Positions 9,622 to 18,481 of a DNA stretch of 59,856 bases are shown here, piece after piece. The stretch's first letter is position 1. Each line of letters begins with the position of its first letter. A program made the translations under genes and the position numbers. Source of the stretch: an uncultured Ectothiorhodospiraceae bacterium (GTDB lineage Bacteria > Pseudomonadota > Gammaproteobacteria > UBA9214); assembly GCA_947259415.1 (NCBI GenBank), contig CAMYMI010000011.1, positions 1-59,856 on the forward strand, written 5' to 3'. The notes under the pieces were generated by a model. The model did not search any database, was not told where the DNA came from, and worked only from the letters and a program-made list of their open reading frames with translations.

Positions 9622-10002
9622 ATGACCAACTTAAACCGATTATCATCAGTCTCAGCCACTGCATATTGTTGCCAGCCTGGGCAGCGCCTGCGGGCCGGGA
9701 AGGGCATCACGGCCCGGCTGGTCCAGAAAACGGTGGTCTATGACCCCTACACAGCGGGCCAGCATGAAATCAATCCCCATATATGGCTGGAGACGGCGTC
9801 GCACATTATCGACTACGCTACGCTGCCACGCTGGAGTGTGATCCCGGTCATACCCCTGTCACTGACAGCGCATAGTGCGCGGAAGGACATACCGGGCCTT
9901 ACGCGAATTCTGGCCTTGACCCGGCGCTGTTCGCTACAGGAACGACGCTTTATCATGATGCACAGGACACGTTTCGAACAGGCTCTTAAGAGGAAATACT
10001 GA
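9622..10002 (+). CDS. Hypothetical protein
   Basis: Open frame of 126 codons with no family I recognise. It ends in a basic stretch (FEQALKRKY), and its stop overlaps the ribosome-site region of the following small membrane protein gene, which is compatible with operon membership. The N-terminal third overlaps the fpr upstream region and is probably not translated as drawn. Reality as a gene is doubtful. Confidence 0.35.
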   Translation: MTNLNRLSSVSATAYCCQPGQRLRAGKGITARLVQKTVVYDPYTAGQHEINPHIWLETASHIIDYATLPRWSVIPVIPLSLTAHSARKDIPGLTRILALTRRCSLQERRFIMMHRTRFEQALKRKY

Positions 10003-10003
10003 G

Positions 10004-10195
10004 ATGGAGAAGATGGCCGGCTGGGAGATGTTGCTACTGGGCGCGGTCGCGCTGCTGGTACTGCTGTGGGTCGCACCCGGGATCAAGCCACTCATGGAAC
10101 AGAGTCGCCAGGCAGAAAACCGTGACTGGGCCGGATTGCTGCTTCCCATAGCGCTGGTTGTCCTGTTTGTTTTGTTCCTTATCATGCTGGTTTAA
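10004..10195 (+). CDS. Small two-helix membrane protein
   Basis: 63 aa: one hydrophobic helix at about residues 9-26 (LLLGAVALLVLLWVAPGI), a charged loop (QSRQAENRDW), and a second helix at about residues 45-63. A good ribosome site (AAGAGGAAA) precedes the ATG. Four bases separate it from yadG, so it heads or joins that operon. The function is unknown; an accessory role for the ABC exporter is possible. Confidence 0.7.
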   Translation: MEKMAGWEMLLLGAVALLVLLWVAPGIKPLMEQSRQAENRDWAGLLLPIALVVLFVLFLIMLV

Positions 10196-10199
10196 ACAC

Positions 10200-11135
10200 A
10201 TGACCTCTGCCTTATCCATCCGTGACCTGAAAAAGACCTACAAGAATGGTCACGTGGCACTCAAGGGCATCAGTCTGGATGTTGCCCGGGGCGATTTCTT
10301 TGCCCTGCTTGGCCCCAACGGGGCCGGCAAGTCAACGACCATCGGCATCATCGCCTCGCTGATCAACAAGACCAGTGGCCAGGTCTCCATCTTCGGACAC
10401 GACATCGAGACCGATACGGCAGCTGCCAAGTCCTGTCTGGGCCTGGTGCCGCAGGAAATCAACTTCAACCAGTTCGAGCCGGTGGTGGAGATCGTCGCCA
10501 ACCAGGCCGGCTACTACGGGATTCCGCGTGCCGAGGCCTTCGCCCGGGCGGAGCGCTACCTCAAGCAGCTGGGCCTGTGGGAAAAGCGGCGCTCCATGGC
10601 GCGGACATTGTCCGGCGGCATGAAACGGCGTCTGATGATTGCCCGCGCGCTGGTCCACGAGCCGCGCCTGCTGATCCTTGACGAACCGACCGCGGGCGTG
10701 GATATCGAGATCCGCCGTTCCATGTGGCAGTTCCTGCGCGAGATCAACGCGGCCGGCACCACCATCATCCTCACCACCCATTACCTTGAAGAGGCGGAGA
10801 GCCTGTGCCGCCATGTCGCCATCATCGACGAGGGTGAACTGATCGAGAACACCAGCACCCGGCAGTTGCTGAATACCCTGCACATGGAGACCTTCATCCT
10901 GGATATACAGAACCCGCTCGCGCGGCTGCCGGAACTGTCCGGGCACAGCGTCCGCCTGGTCGACGAGTGCACTCTGGAGGCGGATGTCTCCAAGGACCGG
11001 GCGATGAACCAGTTGTTCCATGACCTGAGCACACATGACATCAAGGTGCTCAGCATGCGCAACAAGTCCAACCGCCTCGAGCAGCTGTTCATGCGCCTGG
11101 TCGAGGGTAACGGCAGTACGGGAGTTGAACCATGA
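10200..11135 (+). CDS. yadG: ABC-2 type exporter, ATP-binding protein (YadG family)
   Basis: 311-aa ATPase that powers the adjacent permease. Walker A GPNGAGKST (about residues 39-47), Q-loop around LGLVPQEINFN, signature LSGGMKRR, Walker B LLILDEPT and switch HYLEEAE are all intact. Length equals E. coli YadG. The ATG at 10200 follows the preceding stop by four bases; an upstream in-frame ATG at 10158 lies inside the previous gene and gives an unlikely Cys-rich leader. The stop overlaps yadH by 4 bases. The transported substrate is unknown. Confidence 0.93.
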   Translation: MTSALSIRDLKKTYKNGHVALKGISLDVARGDFFALLGPNGAGKSTTIGIIASLINKTSGQVSIFGHDIETDTAAAKSCLGLVPQEINFNQFEPVVEIVANQAGYYGIPRAEAFARAERYLKQLGLWEKRRSMARTLSGGMKRRLMIARALVHEPRLLILDEPTAGVDIEIRRSMWQFLREINAAGTTIILTTHYLEEAESLCRHVAIIDEGELIENTSTRQLLNTLHMETFILDIQNPLARLPELSGHSVRLVDECTLEADVSKDRAMNQLFHDLSTHDIKVLSMRNKSNRLEQLFMRLVEGNGSTGVEP

Positions 11136-11905
11136 CCCCGCAGCAGAAGTTCACCGCATTCCGGACCATCCTCACCAAGGAGGTGCTGCGCTTCGCACGC
11201 ATCTGGATCCAGACGGTGCTGCCGCCGATGATCACCACGGCGCTGTATTTCATTATCTTCGGTAACCTGATCGGCCCCCGGATAGGGGAAATGGACGGGT
11301 TTCTCTATATGGACTTCATCGTGCCGGGTCTGATTATGATGTCGGTGATCACCAACTCCTACGCCAACGTGGTCTCCTCGTTCTATGGCTCGAAGTTCCA
11401 GCGTCACATCGAGGAGATGCTGGTCACGCCGGTCCCGAACTACGTCATCCTGACCGGCTTCATCGGCGGCGGCGTGGCCCGCGGCCTGACCTGTGGCATC
11501 GCCGTGACCCTGGTCTCGCTGTTTTTTACCTCGCTCAGCATCCATAATCTCTGGGTGATGTTCAGCATGATCGTACTGACGGCAATCCTGTTTTCGCTGG
11601 CCGGGTTCATTAACGGGGCCTATGCTAAGAGCTTCGACGATATCTCGATCATACCGACCTTCATCCTGACACCGCTGACCTACCTCGGCGGGATCTTCTA
11701 CTCGATCAAGATGCTGCCGGAGTTCTGGCAGAATGTCTCACTGGCCAATCCCATCCTCTACATGATCAACGCCTTCCGCTACGGTTTCCTGGGGATCTCG
11801 GACATCCGGCTGGCGGCATCCTATGCGATCAGCATCGCCTTCATCGCGCTGCTGTACGGGTTCAGCATCCTGTTGCTGAGAACGGGACGGGGGATCAGGA
11901 CCTGA
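11132..11905 (+). CDS. yadH: ABC-2 type exporter, permease (YadH family)
   Basis: 257-aa inner-membrane permease with six predicted helices. Very close to E. coli YadH: ALYFIIFGNLIG, DFIVPGLIMMSVITN, SFYGSKFQRHIEE, FDDISIIPTFILTPLTYLGG and the C-terminal RTGRGIRT. It starts inside the yadG stop (ATGA), so the two are co-translated. It converges with the RNase D gene 24 bases away. Confidence 0.94.
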   Translation: MTPQQKFTAFRTILTKEVLRFARIWIQTVLPPMITTALYFIIFGNLIGPRIGEMDGFLYMDFIVPGLIMMSVITNSYANVVSSFYGSKFQRHIEEMLVTPVPNYVILTGFIGGGVARGLTCGIAVTLVSLFFTSLSIHNLWVMFSMIVLTAILFSLAGFINGAYAKSFDDISIIPTFILTPLTYLGGIFYSIKMLPEFWQNVSLANPILYMINAFRYGFLGISDIRLAASYAISIAFIALLYGFSILLLRTGRGIRT

Positions 11906-11929
11906 GGTGGGCCAGACCCCGACCGGTCC

Positions 11930-13087
11930 TCAGGATTCGATCCTGATGCGGCCGTCGACGACCGAGACGCTCAGCCTGCCGTCCAGCAGGGATAGCAGCC
12001 GCTCGCCCACCAGCTTCCTGCGCCAGCCGTGCAGGGCCTCGACGTCGCCAGCCCCCGTGGCCAGTTGTTCAAGCTGCTTGCGCGATGCCAGCACGGCGGG
12101 ATTGAGTTCATTATCGGCTCCACTCAAACGCACTACGGCCATCATGACATCGACCAGTGCCTCCTGGGATGGGCTCAGTCGCTGACGAAACTCGGTCTTC
12201 GGCAGGGGCTGCGGTGCCTGCTCTCGGGCCGCTTCGACCAGGGCGAGGAGGCGCTTGCCGTGTTTTTGCAGCGTGCGCTCGGGCAGGCCGCGGATCTTGC
12301 CGAGGCCTGACAGTGATTTTGGCAGATGCCGGGCTATCTCGATCAGGACATCATCGCGTAGCACCCAGCCGCGCGGGCGGTCCTGGTCCTGTGCCAGCTG
12401 CTCGCGCCAGCTTGCCAGCGCCTGCAGCACGGACAGGGCAGGTCCCTTGAGCCGGTTGGCAGCGCGCACCCTGAGCCAGGCCTCGGCGGGCGGATTGCTG
12501 TAGAGCTCGACCCGTGTCAGGTTCTCGAAGTCCTCCGTCAGCCAGTCGAGCCGGCCCAGTGTGGCCAGTTTCCCGTTCATCTGCTGATAGACCTGCACCA
12601 GGTAGACGACATCATCGGCGGCATAGCGCAGCTGCTCGGTGGACAAGGGTCGCTGCGACCAGTCCGCGCGGGTATGCAGCTTGTCCAGGCTAACACCCAG
12701 TACCTCCCTGACCAGGTTGCCGTAGCCGATCTGGTCCGGGTAACCCAGCAGCAGGGCGGCAATCTGGGTGTCGAAGACGGGAGCGGGCAGGGCGCCGCGC
12801 AGGTGGTAGAAGATCTCCATGTCCTGACGCGCGGCGTGCATCACCTTGGTAATGCGCTCGTTGTAAAGCAGCTCAAACAGCGGCGACAGGTCCTCGATCG
12901 CCAGCGGATCGATACAGACCACGCGTTCAGGTGTGGCGATCTGTACCAGGCAGAGTTTCGGGTAGTAGGTCTTCTCGCGCAGAAACTCGGTATCCAGCGC
13001 GATCCAGTCATTGTCGCCCAGCGCGGCGCAAATCTGCTTCAACGATTCAAACGAATCGATGTAGAGGATATCGGGATCGGTGTTCAA
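11930..13087 (-). CDS. rnd: Ribonuclease D
   Basis: 385-aa 3'-5' exoribonuclease of the DEDD family that trims tRNA and other small-RNA 3' ends. The exonuclease domain has DTEF (Exo I), HAARQDME (Exo II) and YAADDVVYL (Exo III with Tyr). One or two HRDC domains follow, around residues 200-375. Length is normal for Rnd. It is transcribed away from the DUF6524-like gene with a 46-base gap on the same strand, so they may share a transcript. Confidence 0.93.
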   Translation of the reverse strand: MNTDPDILYIDSFESLKQICAALGDNDWIALDTEFLREKTYYPKLCLVQIATPERVVCIDPLAIEDLSPLFELLYNERITKVMHAARQDMEIFYHLRGALPAPVFDTQIAALLLGYPDQIGYGNLVREVLGVSLDKLHTRADWSQRPLSTEQLRYAADDVVYLVQVYQQMNGKLATLGRLDWLTEDFENLTRVELYSNPPAEAWLRVRAANRLKGPALSVLQALASWREQLAQDQDRPRGWVLRDDVLIEIARHLPKSLSGLGKIRGLPERTLQKHGKRLLALVEAAREQAPQPLPKTEFRQRLSPSQEALVDVMMAVVRLSGADNELNPAVLASRKQLEQLATGAGDVEALHGWRRKLVGERLLSLLDGRLSVSVVDGRIRIES

Positions 13088-13133
13088 CTGCCTGCAGGAT
13101 TACGCAGCAAGGCCGCTTCACCATCAGCCATGG

Positions 13134-13559
13134 CTAGACGTCACCCTCGACTTCATCGACATCGATCTGGCCGGTCATGCGCCGCCTGATGTGCGACCAG
13201 GAGATGCCTGTGGCCAGGATGCCGCAGATGACGAACAAGGTGATGTAGGTGATTGCACGCACGCTGTCGGCGGGCACCAGCCCCCAGTCCACCACCAGCC
13301 AGATCAGTGTCCCGAAGAAGGCCAGTGCAAGCAGCAACCCGAAGGGGCCAAGAGAACGTGCGGTGGCACGCAGGAAGATGGTCCAGCCGATCAGCAGTAT
13401 GATGCCTGCGAAGATCATCAGTGGCTCGATGGCGGGCAAATTGTCCTTGACCCAGTGGTAATAGGAATAACCTTCCGGGTTATAGGTGGAGAATACCAGT
13501 GCGATTGCGGCAACGAAACGCAGCAGAAAACCGGACCAGGTAATGCCTTTTTTTGCCAT
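13134..13559 (-). CDS. DUF6524-like four-helix membrane protein
   Basis: 141-aa integral membrane protein with four hydrophobic segments (about residues 10-25, 42-62, 68-90, 100-122) and an acidic tail (DVDEVEGDV). The YNPEGYSYYHWV segment after the first helix is characteristic of the uncharacterised DUF6524 family, as I remember it. No catalytic motif is evident. It precedes rnd on the same strand. Confidence 0.7.
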   Translation of the reverse strand: MAKKGITWSGFLLRFVAAIALVFSTYNPEGYSYYHWVKDNLPAIEPLMIFAGIILLIGWTIFLRATARSLGPFGLLLALAFFGTLIWLVVDWGLVPADSVRAITYITLFVICGILATGISWSHIRRRMTGQIDVDEVEGDV

Positions 13560-13808
13560 TGATGCTTTCCTGCAGGTAAGTCGATGTCTTCAAGAAATGC
13601 GGTATGATGCGGGCGCATTCTAGTGGTTCACACCGGTTTTATATACCCCCGGATGTGTACCGGTTGTCCATCCGCATGCTATCCCGGTCGGATCAGCCGG
13701 GGTACGGGCGACGACCCGAATAAAATCATCACCCGCTCAGATTTGTAATCACTTCAAGTATTAAACATATCTTATTGTAATATATATATTATTAAGTATT
13801 ATAAGCAA

Positions 13809-15197
13809 ATGAAGGTTGCACTCATCAACCCCTACGAACTCGGACGCCAGCCCTTCGGTCTGGCCGAGCCGGCGGCGTGGCTGGAACGGGCCGGCTGCCA
13901 GGTGGTCTGTGGCGACCTCTCGATACAAAAGCTCGACGAGGTGCTGACAGAGGACCTCGATGTGGTGGCGATCTATGTGGCCATGCACACGGCGACCCGG
14001 ATAGCAGTCGAGGCACTCCCGAAGATCCGGCAACTCGCCCCCGGGGCCCACTTGTGTGTCTATGGACTGTATGCCCCCATGAATGCCGACCTGTTCCGCT
14101 CGCTGGGCGTGGGGACCGTACTCGGAGGTGAATACGAGCCCGGGCTGGTGTCGCTGGTCAAGCGGCTGCAAGAGGATCCCGGCAGTGAGCAGAGCGAACC
14201 CGAGATCTGCCTCGACAAGATCGCGTTCATCCCGCCCGACCGCAGCAAGCTGCCACCGCTGTCCCGTTATGCCAGCCTGATCAATCCCGACGGGACCCGC
14301 AAGACGGTGGGCTTCGCGGAGACCACCCGGGGCTGCAAGTACCACTGTCGCCACTGCCCGGTGGTGCCGGTCTACCAGGGTCGGTTCAGGGTGATCCCGG
14401 CTGACATCGTGCTGAACGATATCCGTGACCAGGTCAGGGCAGGGGCACAGCATATCTCTTTCGGTGACCCGGACTTCTTCAATGGCCCCGGCCATGCACT
14501 CAGGGTCGTGCAGGCGCTGCATAATGAGTTTTCCGACTTAAGCTATGACGCAACCATCAAGATCGAAAATATCGTCAAATACCCCGAGGAAATAACGGTC
14601 CTCAAGCAGACCGGCTGCCTGTTCATCATTGCCGCTGTGGAATCCGTCGATGACGCTATCCTGCACGACCTGGACAAGGGACACACGCGTGCGGATTTCA
14701 TCAATGCGCTTGGCTTCCTGCGTGCGACCGGCATCCATCTGTCGCCCACCTTTGTCGCCTTCACCCCGTGGACGACCCTGGACAAGTACCTGGAATTGCT
14801 CGAACACATCGTGCAGTTGGAACTGGTTGAGAGCGTTGCCCCGGTCCAGCTCTCCATCCGGCTGCTGATACCAGCAGGTTCATGTCTGCTGGAACTTGAC
14901 CAGCTGAAGCAGTTCATCGGCGAGTTTGATCCGGCCATACTGGGCTACCCCTGGGCCAATCCCGACAGCCGCGTCGATGCACTGCAGCATGAAATCCAGG
15001 CCTGGGTGGCCCGGGGAGAGCAGGACGGATTATCCCGTTTCGAAATATTCCAGGGTATCTGGGAGCGGGCCCACCGACAGGCAGGCCGGCAGGCACCGGA
15101 CCTCGATAGCCGCTGCAGCGGCCAACCGGCGCCGCACCTGTCGGAGAACTGGTACTGCTGTGCCGAGCCGACCTGCGAACAGCTTGTTTCGTTCTAG
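13809..15197 (+). CDS. CCAEP-tail radical SAM protein with B12-binding-like N-terminal domain
   Basis: 462 aa. The N-terminal domain (residues 1-130) has the fold pattern of cobalamin-binding radical SAM enzymes (VALINPYELGRQPFG, VGTVLGGEYEPG). The radical SAM core carries CKYHCRHC, a CxxxCxxC 4Fe-4S motif, then SFGDPDFFN and IKIENIV. The C-terminus WYCCAEPTCEQ is the diagnostic tail of the family in which the first cysteine of CCAEP is selenocysteine in some members. Here the two codons are TGC TGT, so this is the all-cysteine form. The reaction is unknown. An AT-rich stretch (13745-13805) precedes the ATG and probably holds the promoter. Confidence 0.88.
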   Translation: MKVALINPYELGRQPFGLAEPAAWLERAGCQVVCGDLSIQKLDEVLTEDLDVVAIYVAMHTATRIAVEALPKIRQLAPGAHLCVYGLYAPMNADLFRSLGVGTVLGGEYEPGLVSLVKRLQEDPGSEQSEPEICLDKIAFIPPDRSKLPPLSRYASLINPDGTRKTVGFAETTRGCKYHCRHCPVVPVYQGRFRVIPADIVLNDIRDQVRAGAQHISFGDPDFFNGPGHALRVVQALHNEFSDLSYDATIKIENIVKYPEEITVLKQTGCLFIIAAVESVDDAILHDLDKGHTRADFINALGFLRATGIHLSPTFVAFTPWTTLDKYLELLEHIVQLELVESVAPVQLSIRLLIPAGSCLLELDQLKQFIGEFDPAILGYPWANPDSRVDALQHEIQAWVARGEQDGLSRFEIFQGIWERAHRQAGRQAPDLDSRCSGQPAPHLSENWYCCAEPTCEQLVSF

Positions 15198-15210
15198 CCG
15201 ATGAACTGAC

Positions 15211-15660
15211 AACTGACATCCACTACTGTCCCACAGATTTTGTCAATGGCACAATGAAATGCATATAGTTAAGGTCTCAAACTGCCCAGTGTTATACAAC
15301 GACATGAAATAATATCGCTGTTCACTGCTGTCCCATAAACATTGATAGGATTATCTGTAAAGTTATGTATGACAAGACTGATACCAGCTGTTCCTACATA
15401 CGGGACATGAATCCGCATCGCCGCCATAGAAACAGAACGTCCCTTCTCCTTTATGCCCGTTTTTTGGGTGCTCCGGGAGAAGGACAGGATGAGGGAGCTT
15501 GAATTCATGCAATTATCACTTTTTGATCCCCTCACCCCAACCCTCTCCCGAAGGGAGAGGGAGTTTATGGGACAGCAGTGATCGCTGTTGACTAAAAAAC
15601 ATCCCTTCTCTCCTTGAAGGGGAGAAGGAATAATGTGGGACTGCAGTGACTGACATCAAA
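15211..15660. repeat. Nested inverted-repeat cassette with four copies of a CACTRCWGTCCCAYA motif
   Basis: Intergenic DNA. A perfect 19-bp inverted repeat pairs 15322-15340 with 15563-15581. An outer imperfect pair lies at 15221-15235 (plus) and 15634-15648 (minus). All four arms share the core CACTRCWGTCCCAYA. Inside lies a palindromic element CCAACCCTCTCCC-GAA-GGGAGAGGG (about 15536-15561), a dispersed repeat type also present near 38.9 and 39.4 kb. No gene. Confidence 0.7.
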
Positions 15661-15677
15661 CCACGGACTGGCCTCAC

Positions 15678-16571
15678 TTGAAGCGTATCCTCTATGTCCC
15701 GGGCAAGAACCTGAAACCACCGCCCACGGCCCACAGAGAGTTGCTGCTGCGCTGCCTGCTGCACGGCATTCGCCACATCGACCCGGAAGCCGCTGACGAA
15801 ATTGACACACAGGACGCATTCTCGCTGGTCGCCTGGAACTATCTTTACTACCGGCAGCATCGTGATATCGCACAGTTCATTCCCTGGGTGGACCAGCTCC
15901 TCAGCCAGGAACAGCTGCAACCAGAGGACATAAGGCATGCCCGGCCAATGAGCTACTGGGTGGCAAGGTTCCTCTATCAGATGGGTGACACGCTGCCCTG
16001 GCTGATACCCCTGATACCCGACAATCGGATCAAGTCATCGATCCGGGAAACGGAACACTACTTCCGGAACGCGGACAACATCGGCTGCCAGATTCGCGAT
16101 CTGCAGAAGATACCGCTCAGGGAGGCCGCGGAGCGGGGCGACAAGGTGCTGTTGATCGGCCACAGCCTGGGATCAGTCATCGCCTTCGATGCGCTCTGGG
16201 AACTGCATCATCTGGAGGGCATCAAGTGCTGCGTCGACTGCTTCCTCACCATCGGCAGCCCGCTGGGAATGAAATTTGTCCAGCACCGCCTGCTGTGCAA
16301 TGGTAAGGAGCATCCGCAGCGCTTCCCGGGAAATATCCGCACCTGGGTCAACATCTCCGCCCGCGGCGACCTGGTGGCGCTGGACCCTTCACTGCAAAAC
16401 GACTTCGGTGAAATGGTGACCCGCCACTATGTGGAAAATATCGACGACAAGCACGACGGCATCTACAACTATTACCGTGACGAGAAGGGTTTGAACGTGC
16501 ACAAGTCCTATGGTTACCTGGTCAATCCCGTCGTCGACCAGGTGATCGTTAACTGGTGGAGAGGCACGTGA
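15678..16571 (+). CDS. Alpha/beta-hydrolase, lipase-like
   Basis: 297-aa cytosolic-looking hydrolase; no signal peptide. The nucleophile elbow GHSLGS (about residues 158-163) follows KVLLI, a typical strand-turn-helix. A catalytic Asp is plausible in ISARGDLVALDP, and His in the C-terminal KHDGIYNYY or NVHKSYGY. TTG start. It is the first gene of a four-gene operon (overlaps of 4 and 8 bases, then a 2-base gap) whose other members release glycerol 3-phosphate from phosphodiesters, oxidise it, and phosphorylate a polyol. A lipase or phospholipid deacylase role would complete that pathway but is inferred from context. Confidence 0.75.
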   Translation: MKRILYVPGKNLKPPPTAHRELLLRCLLHGIRHIDPEAADEIDTQDAFSLVAWNYLYYRQHRDIAQFIPWVDQLLSQEQLQPEDIRHARPMSYWVARFLYQMGDTLPWLIPLIPDNRIKSSIRETEHYFRNADNIGCQIRDLQKIPLREAAERGDKVLLIGHSLGSVIAFDALWELHHLEGIKCCVDCFLTIGSPLGMKFVQHRLLCNGKEHPQRFPGNIRTWVNISARGDLVALDPSLQNDFGEMVTRHYVENIDDKHDGIYNYYRDEKGLNVHKSYGYLVNPVVDQVIVNWWRGT

Positions 16572-17317
16572 AGGCGTTATTGATCGGTCACCGGGGTGAA
16601 CCCGAGCATTACCCGGAAAACTCGCTGGCCGGTTTCCGTGCCGTTCTCGATGCCGGTGCCCGTTATATCGAAACCGACGTGCAGATCACGGCAGACAGGG
16701 TCGCAATACTCAGCCATGACCCGACCCTGCTCAAGATCACCGGGCATGAACTCGCGATCACGGAGACCGACTATGGGGTGATGCGCGAACTTCCCGCCGG
16801 CTATCCCTCCCGTTTCGGCGAACGCTTCAGGGACCTGCGCATTGCACGGCTCGATGAATTCGCGGCATTGCTGCAACAGTACCCACAGGCCAGGGCCTTC
16901 GTCGAGGTCAAGCATGCCAGTATCAAGTCCCATGGCGCCGCATGCGTCATCGACCTCGTGCTGGAGGTACTGGGTGACAGCCGTTCGCAGTGCATCATCA
17001 TCTCGTTCGAACCCGAGGCACTGGTCCACGTCCGGGAGGTCAGCAGCCTGCCGATCGGCTGGGTGCTGCCGGAATGGTCTGCCAACAGCCGCACCGTGGC
17101 CGACGATGTCGTCCCTGAATACCTGTTCTGCAACCGCAAGCGACTGCCGCCGGAAACCGAGCCGCTCTGGCCTGGACCGTGGCAGTGGGTGGCCTATACC
17201 GTCAACGAAGCCGACGAGGTGCGCGCCTTCCAGGCACGCGGCATCGACCTGGTGGAAACCAACGTGATCACCCGCCTGTTGGCCGAATATAAAGCGGGCG
17301 ATACCGACCGTGGCTGA
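16568..17317 (+). CDS. Glycerophosphodiester phosphodiesterase (GDPD, UgpQ-like)
   Basis: 249-aa enzyme that hydrolyses glycerophosphodiesters to sn-glycerol 3-phosphate and an alcohol. Catalytic residues of the GDPD family are visible: HRGEPEHYPEN (His, Arg, Glu), ETDVQ (metal ligands Glu, Asp), SHDPTLL (catalytic His), and EVKHAS (Glu, Lys). No signal peptide, so it is cytoplasmic like UgpQ. I prefer the GTG at 16568, which overlaps the upstream stop (GTGA) and has GGAGAGG in front; a GTG four codons earlier is possible. Confidence 0.9.
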   Translation: MKALLIGHRGEPEHYPENSLAGFRAVLDAGARYIETDVQITADRVAILSHDPTLLKITGHELAITETDYGVMRELPAGYPSRFGERFRDLRIARLDEFAALLQQYPQARAFVEVKHASIKSHGAACVIDLVLEVLGDSRSQCIIISFEPEALVHVREVSSLPIGWVLPEWSANSRTVADDVVPEYLFCNRKRLPPETEPLWPGPWQWVAYTVNEADEVRAFQARGIDLVETNVITRLLAEYKAGDTDRG

Positions 17318-18479
17318 CCATTTCGATGTCGTCATTATCGGCGGCGGCATTCACGGCGTCGGGGTGGCACAGGCGGCCGCCTGCGACGGCTACCCGGCGC
17401 TGGTCATCGAGAAGTCTGCGCTGGCAACCGGCTCGTCGAGTCGTTCCAGCAAGTTGATCCACGGCGGGCTGCGCTACCTCGAGGGATTCGACCTTTCGCT
17501 GGTGCGGGAAAGCCTTTTTGAGCGCACGCTGCTGTTGAAGCTGGCCCCGGAGCTGGTGCACCTGCAACCGTTCCACATCCCGGTCTACCCGGATACATCG
17601 CGCCGCCCTTTGACCATCCGCGCCGGGTTGAGCCTGTATGCATTGCTGGGCGGACTGCAACCGGCTAACCGCTTCCGCACCCTGCACCGCAGCGAATGGG
17701 ATGGCCTCGATGGCCTGGAGACCCGTGGACTGCAGGCGGTCTACCGCTATTTCGATGCGCAGACCGACGACGCTGGCCTGACCAAGGCCGTGATGCAGTC
17801 CGCGATCGATCTGGGCGCGGAACTGGCTTGTCCGGCCGAGTTCCTGGCAGCGGAGATCGACCCTGGCGGCTGCCGCATCCAGTACCGCAGCAACGGCCAG
17901 GTCAGGGAATGTCACTGCAATTCCCTGGTGAATGCCGCCGGTCCCTGGACAAACACCATCATCGAGCGGATTCAGCCGGCGCCCGCGAAGAGCGACATCG
18001 ACCTGATACAGGGTGCCCACCTGGTCATGGAGGGCGGGCTCGAGCAGGGCTGCTACTACATGGAGGTACCGTCCGACCGGCGCGCCGTGTTTCTGTTGCC
18101 CTGGGGAGAGCATGCCCTGCTGGGCACGACGGAAACACACTTTACCGGCAGCCCGGATGAGGTAACACCACTGGCCAGCGAGGAAGCCTACCTGCTGAAC
18201 GTCATGCAGCATTACTTCCCGCACCGATCACACAGGGTGATCGACCGGTTTGCCGGTCTGAGGGTACTGCCGGCCGCAACTCATGCCGCCTTCAAGCGTT
18301 CCCGCGAAATCCAGCTGGCCATGGACAATCCGCAGGCGCCGCGGGTCGTCTCCATCTACGGCGGTAAACTGACCGGTTACCGTGCCACGGCACACAAGGT
18401 AATGCGGCTCCTGCGCCGGGCTCTGCCGGCGCGCAGGCGGGTGGCGCGCACCTCGCGGATCAGGCTGAATCCGGTTTGA
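17310..18479 (+). CDS. glpD: FAD-dependent glycerol-3-phosphate dehydrogenase, short form
   Basis: 389-aa flavoenzyme oxidising glycerol 3-phosphate to dihydroxyacetone phosphate. The N-terminal FAD fold GGGIHG and the GlpD signature SSRSSKLIHGGLRYLE are intact, as are RYFDAQTDDAGL and the distal FAD-binding segment SIYGGKLTGYR. It is about 110 residues shorter than E. coli GlpD and ends soon after that segment in a basic tail, so the C-terminal helical DAO_C domain is absent. GTG start overlaps the GDPD stop by 8 bases. Function is likely kept, as short forms occur in other bacteria, but membrane association may differ. Confidence 0.87.
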   Translation: MADHFDVVIIGGGIHGVGVAQAAACDGYPALVIEKSALATGSSSRSSKLIHGGLRYLEGFDLSLVRESLFERTLLLKLAPELVHLQPFHIPVYPDTSRRPLTIRAGLSLYALLGGLQPANRFRTLHRSEWDGLDGLETRGLQAVYRYFDAQTDDAGLTKAVMQSAIDLGAELACPAEFLAAEIDPGGCRIQYRSNGQVRECHCNSLVNAAGPWTNTIIERIQPAPAKSDIDLIQGAHLVMEGGLEQGCYYMEVPSDRRAVFLLPWGEHALLGTTETHFTGSPDEVTPLASEEAYLLNVMQHYFPHRSHRVIDRFAGLRVLPAATHAAFKRSREIQLAMDNPQAPRVVSIYGGKLTGYRATAHKVMRLLRRALPARRRVARTSRIRLNPV

Positions 18480-18481
18480 GC

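Noticed and set aside
9443-9664. Upstream extension of ferredoxin-NADP reductase to base 9664
   Set aside because: The added residues show no similarity to Fpr, whose usual N-terminus begins just after the GTG at 9442.
15150-15175. Selenocysteine in the CCAEP tail
   Set aside because: Both codons are ordinary cysteine codons (TGC TGT), and no TGA occurs in the tail.
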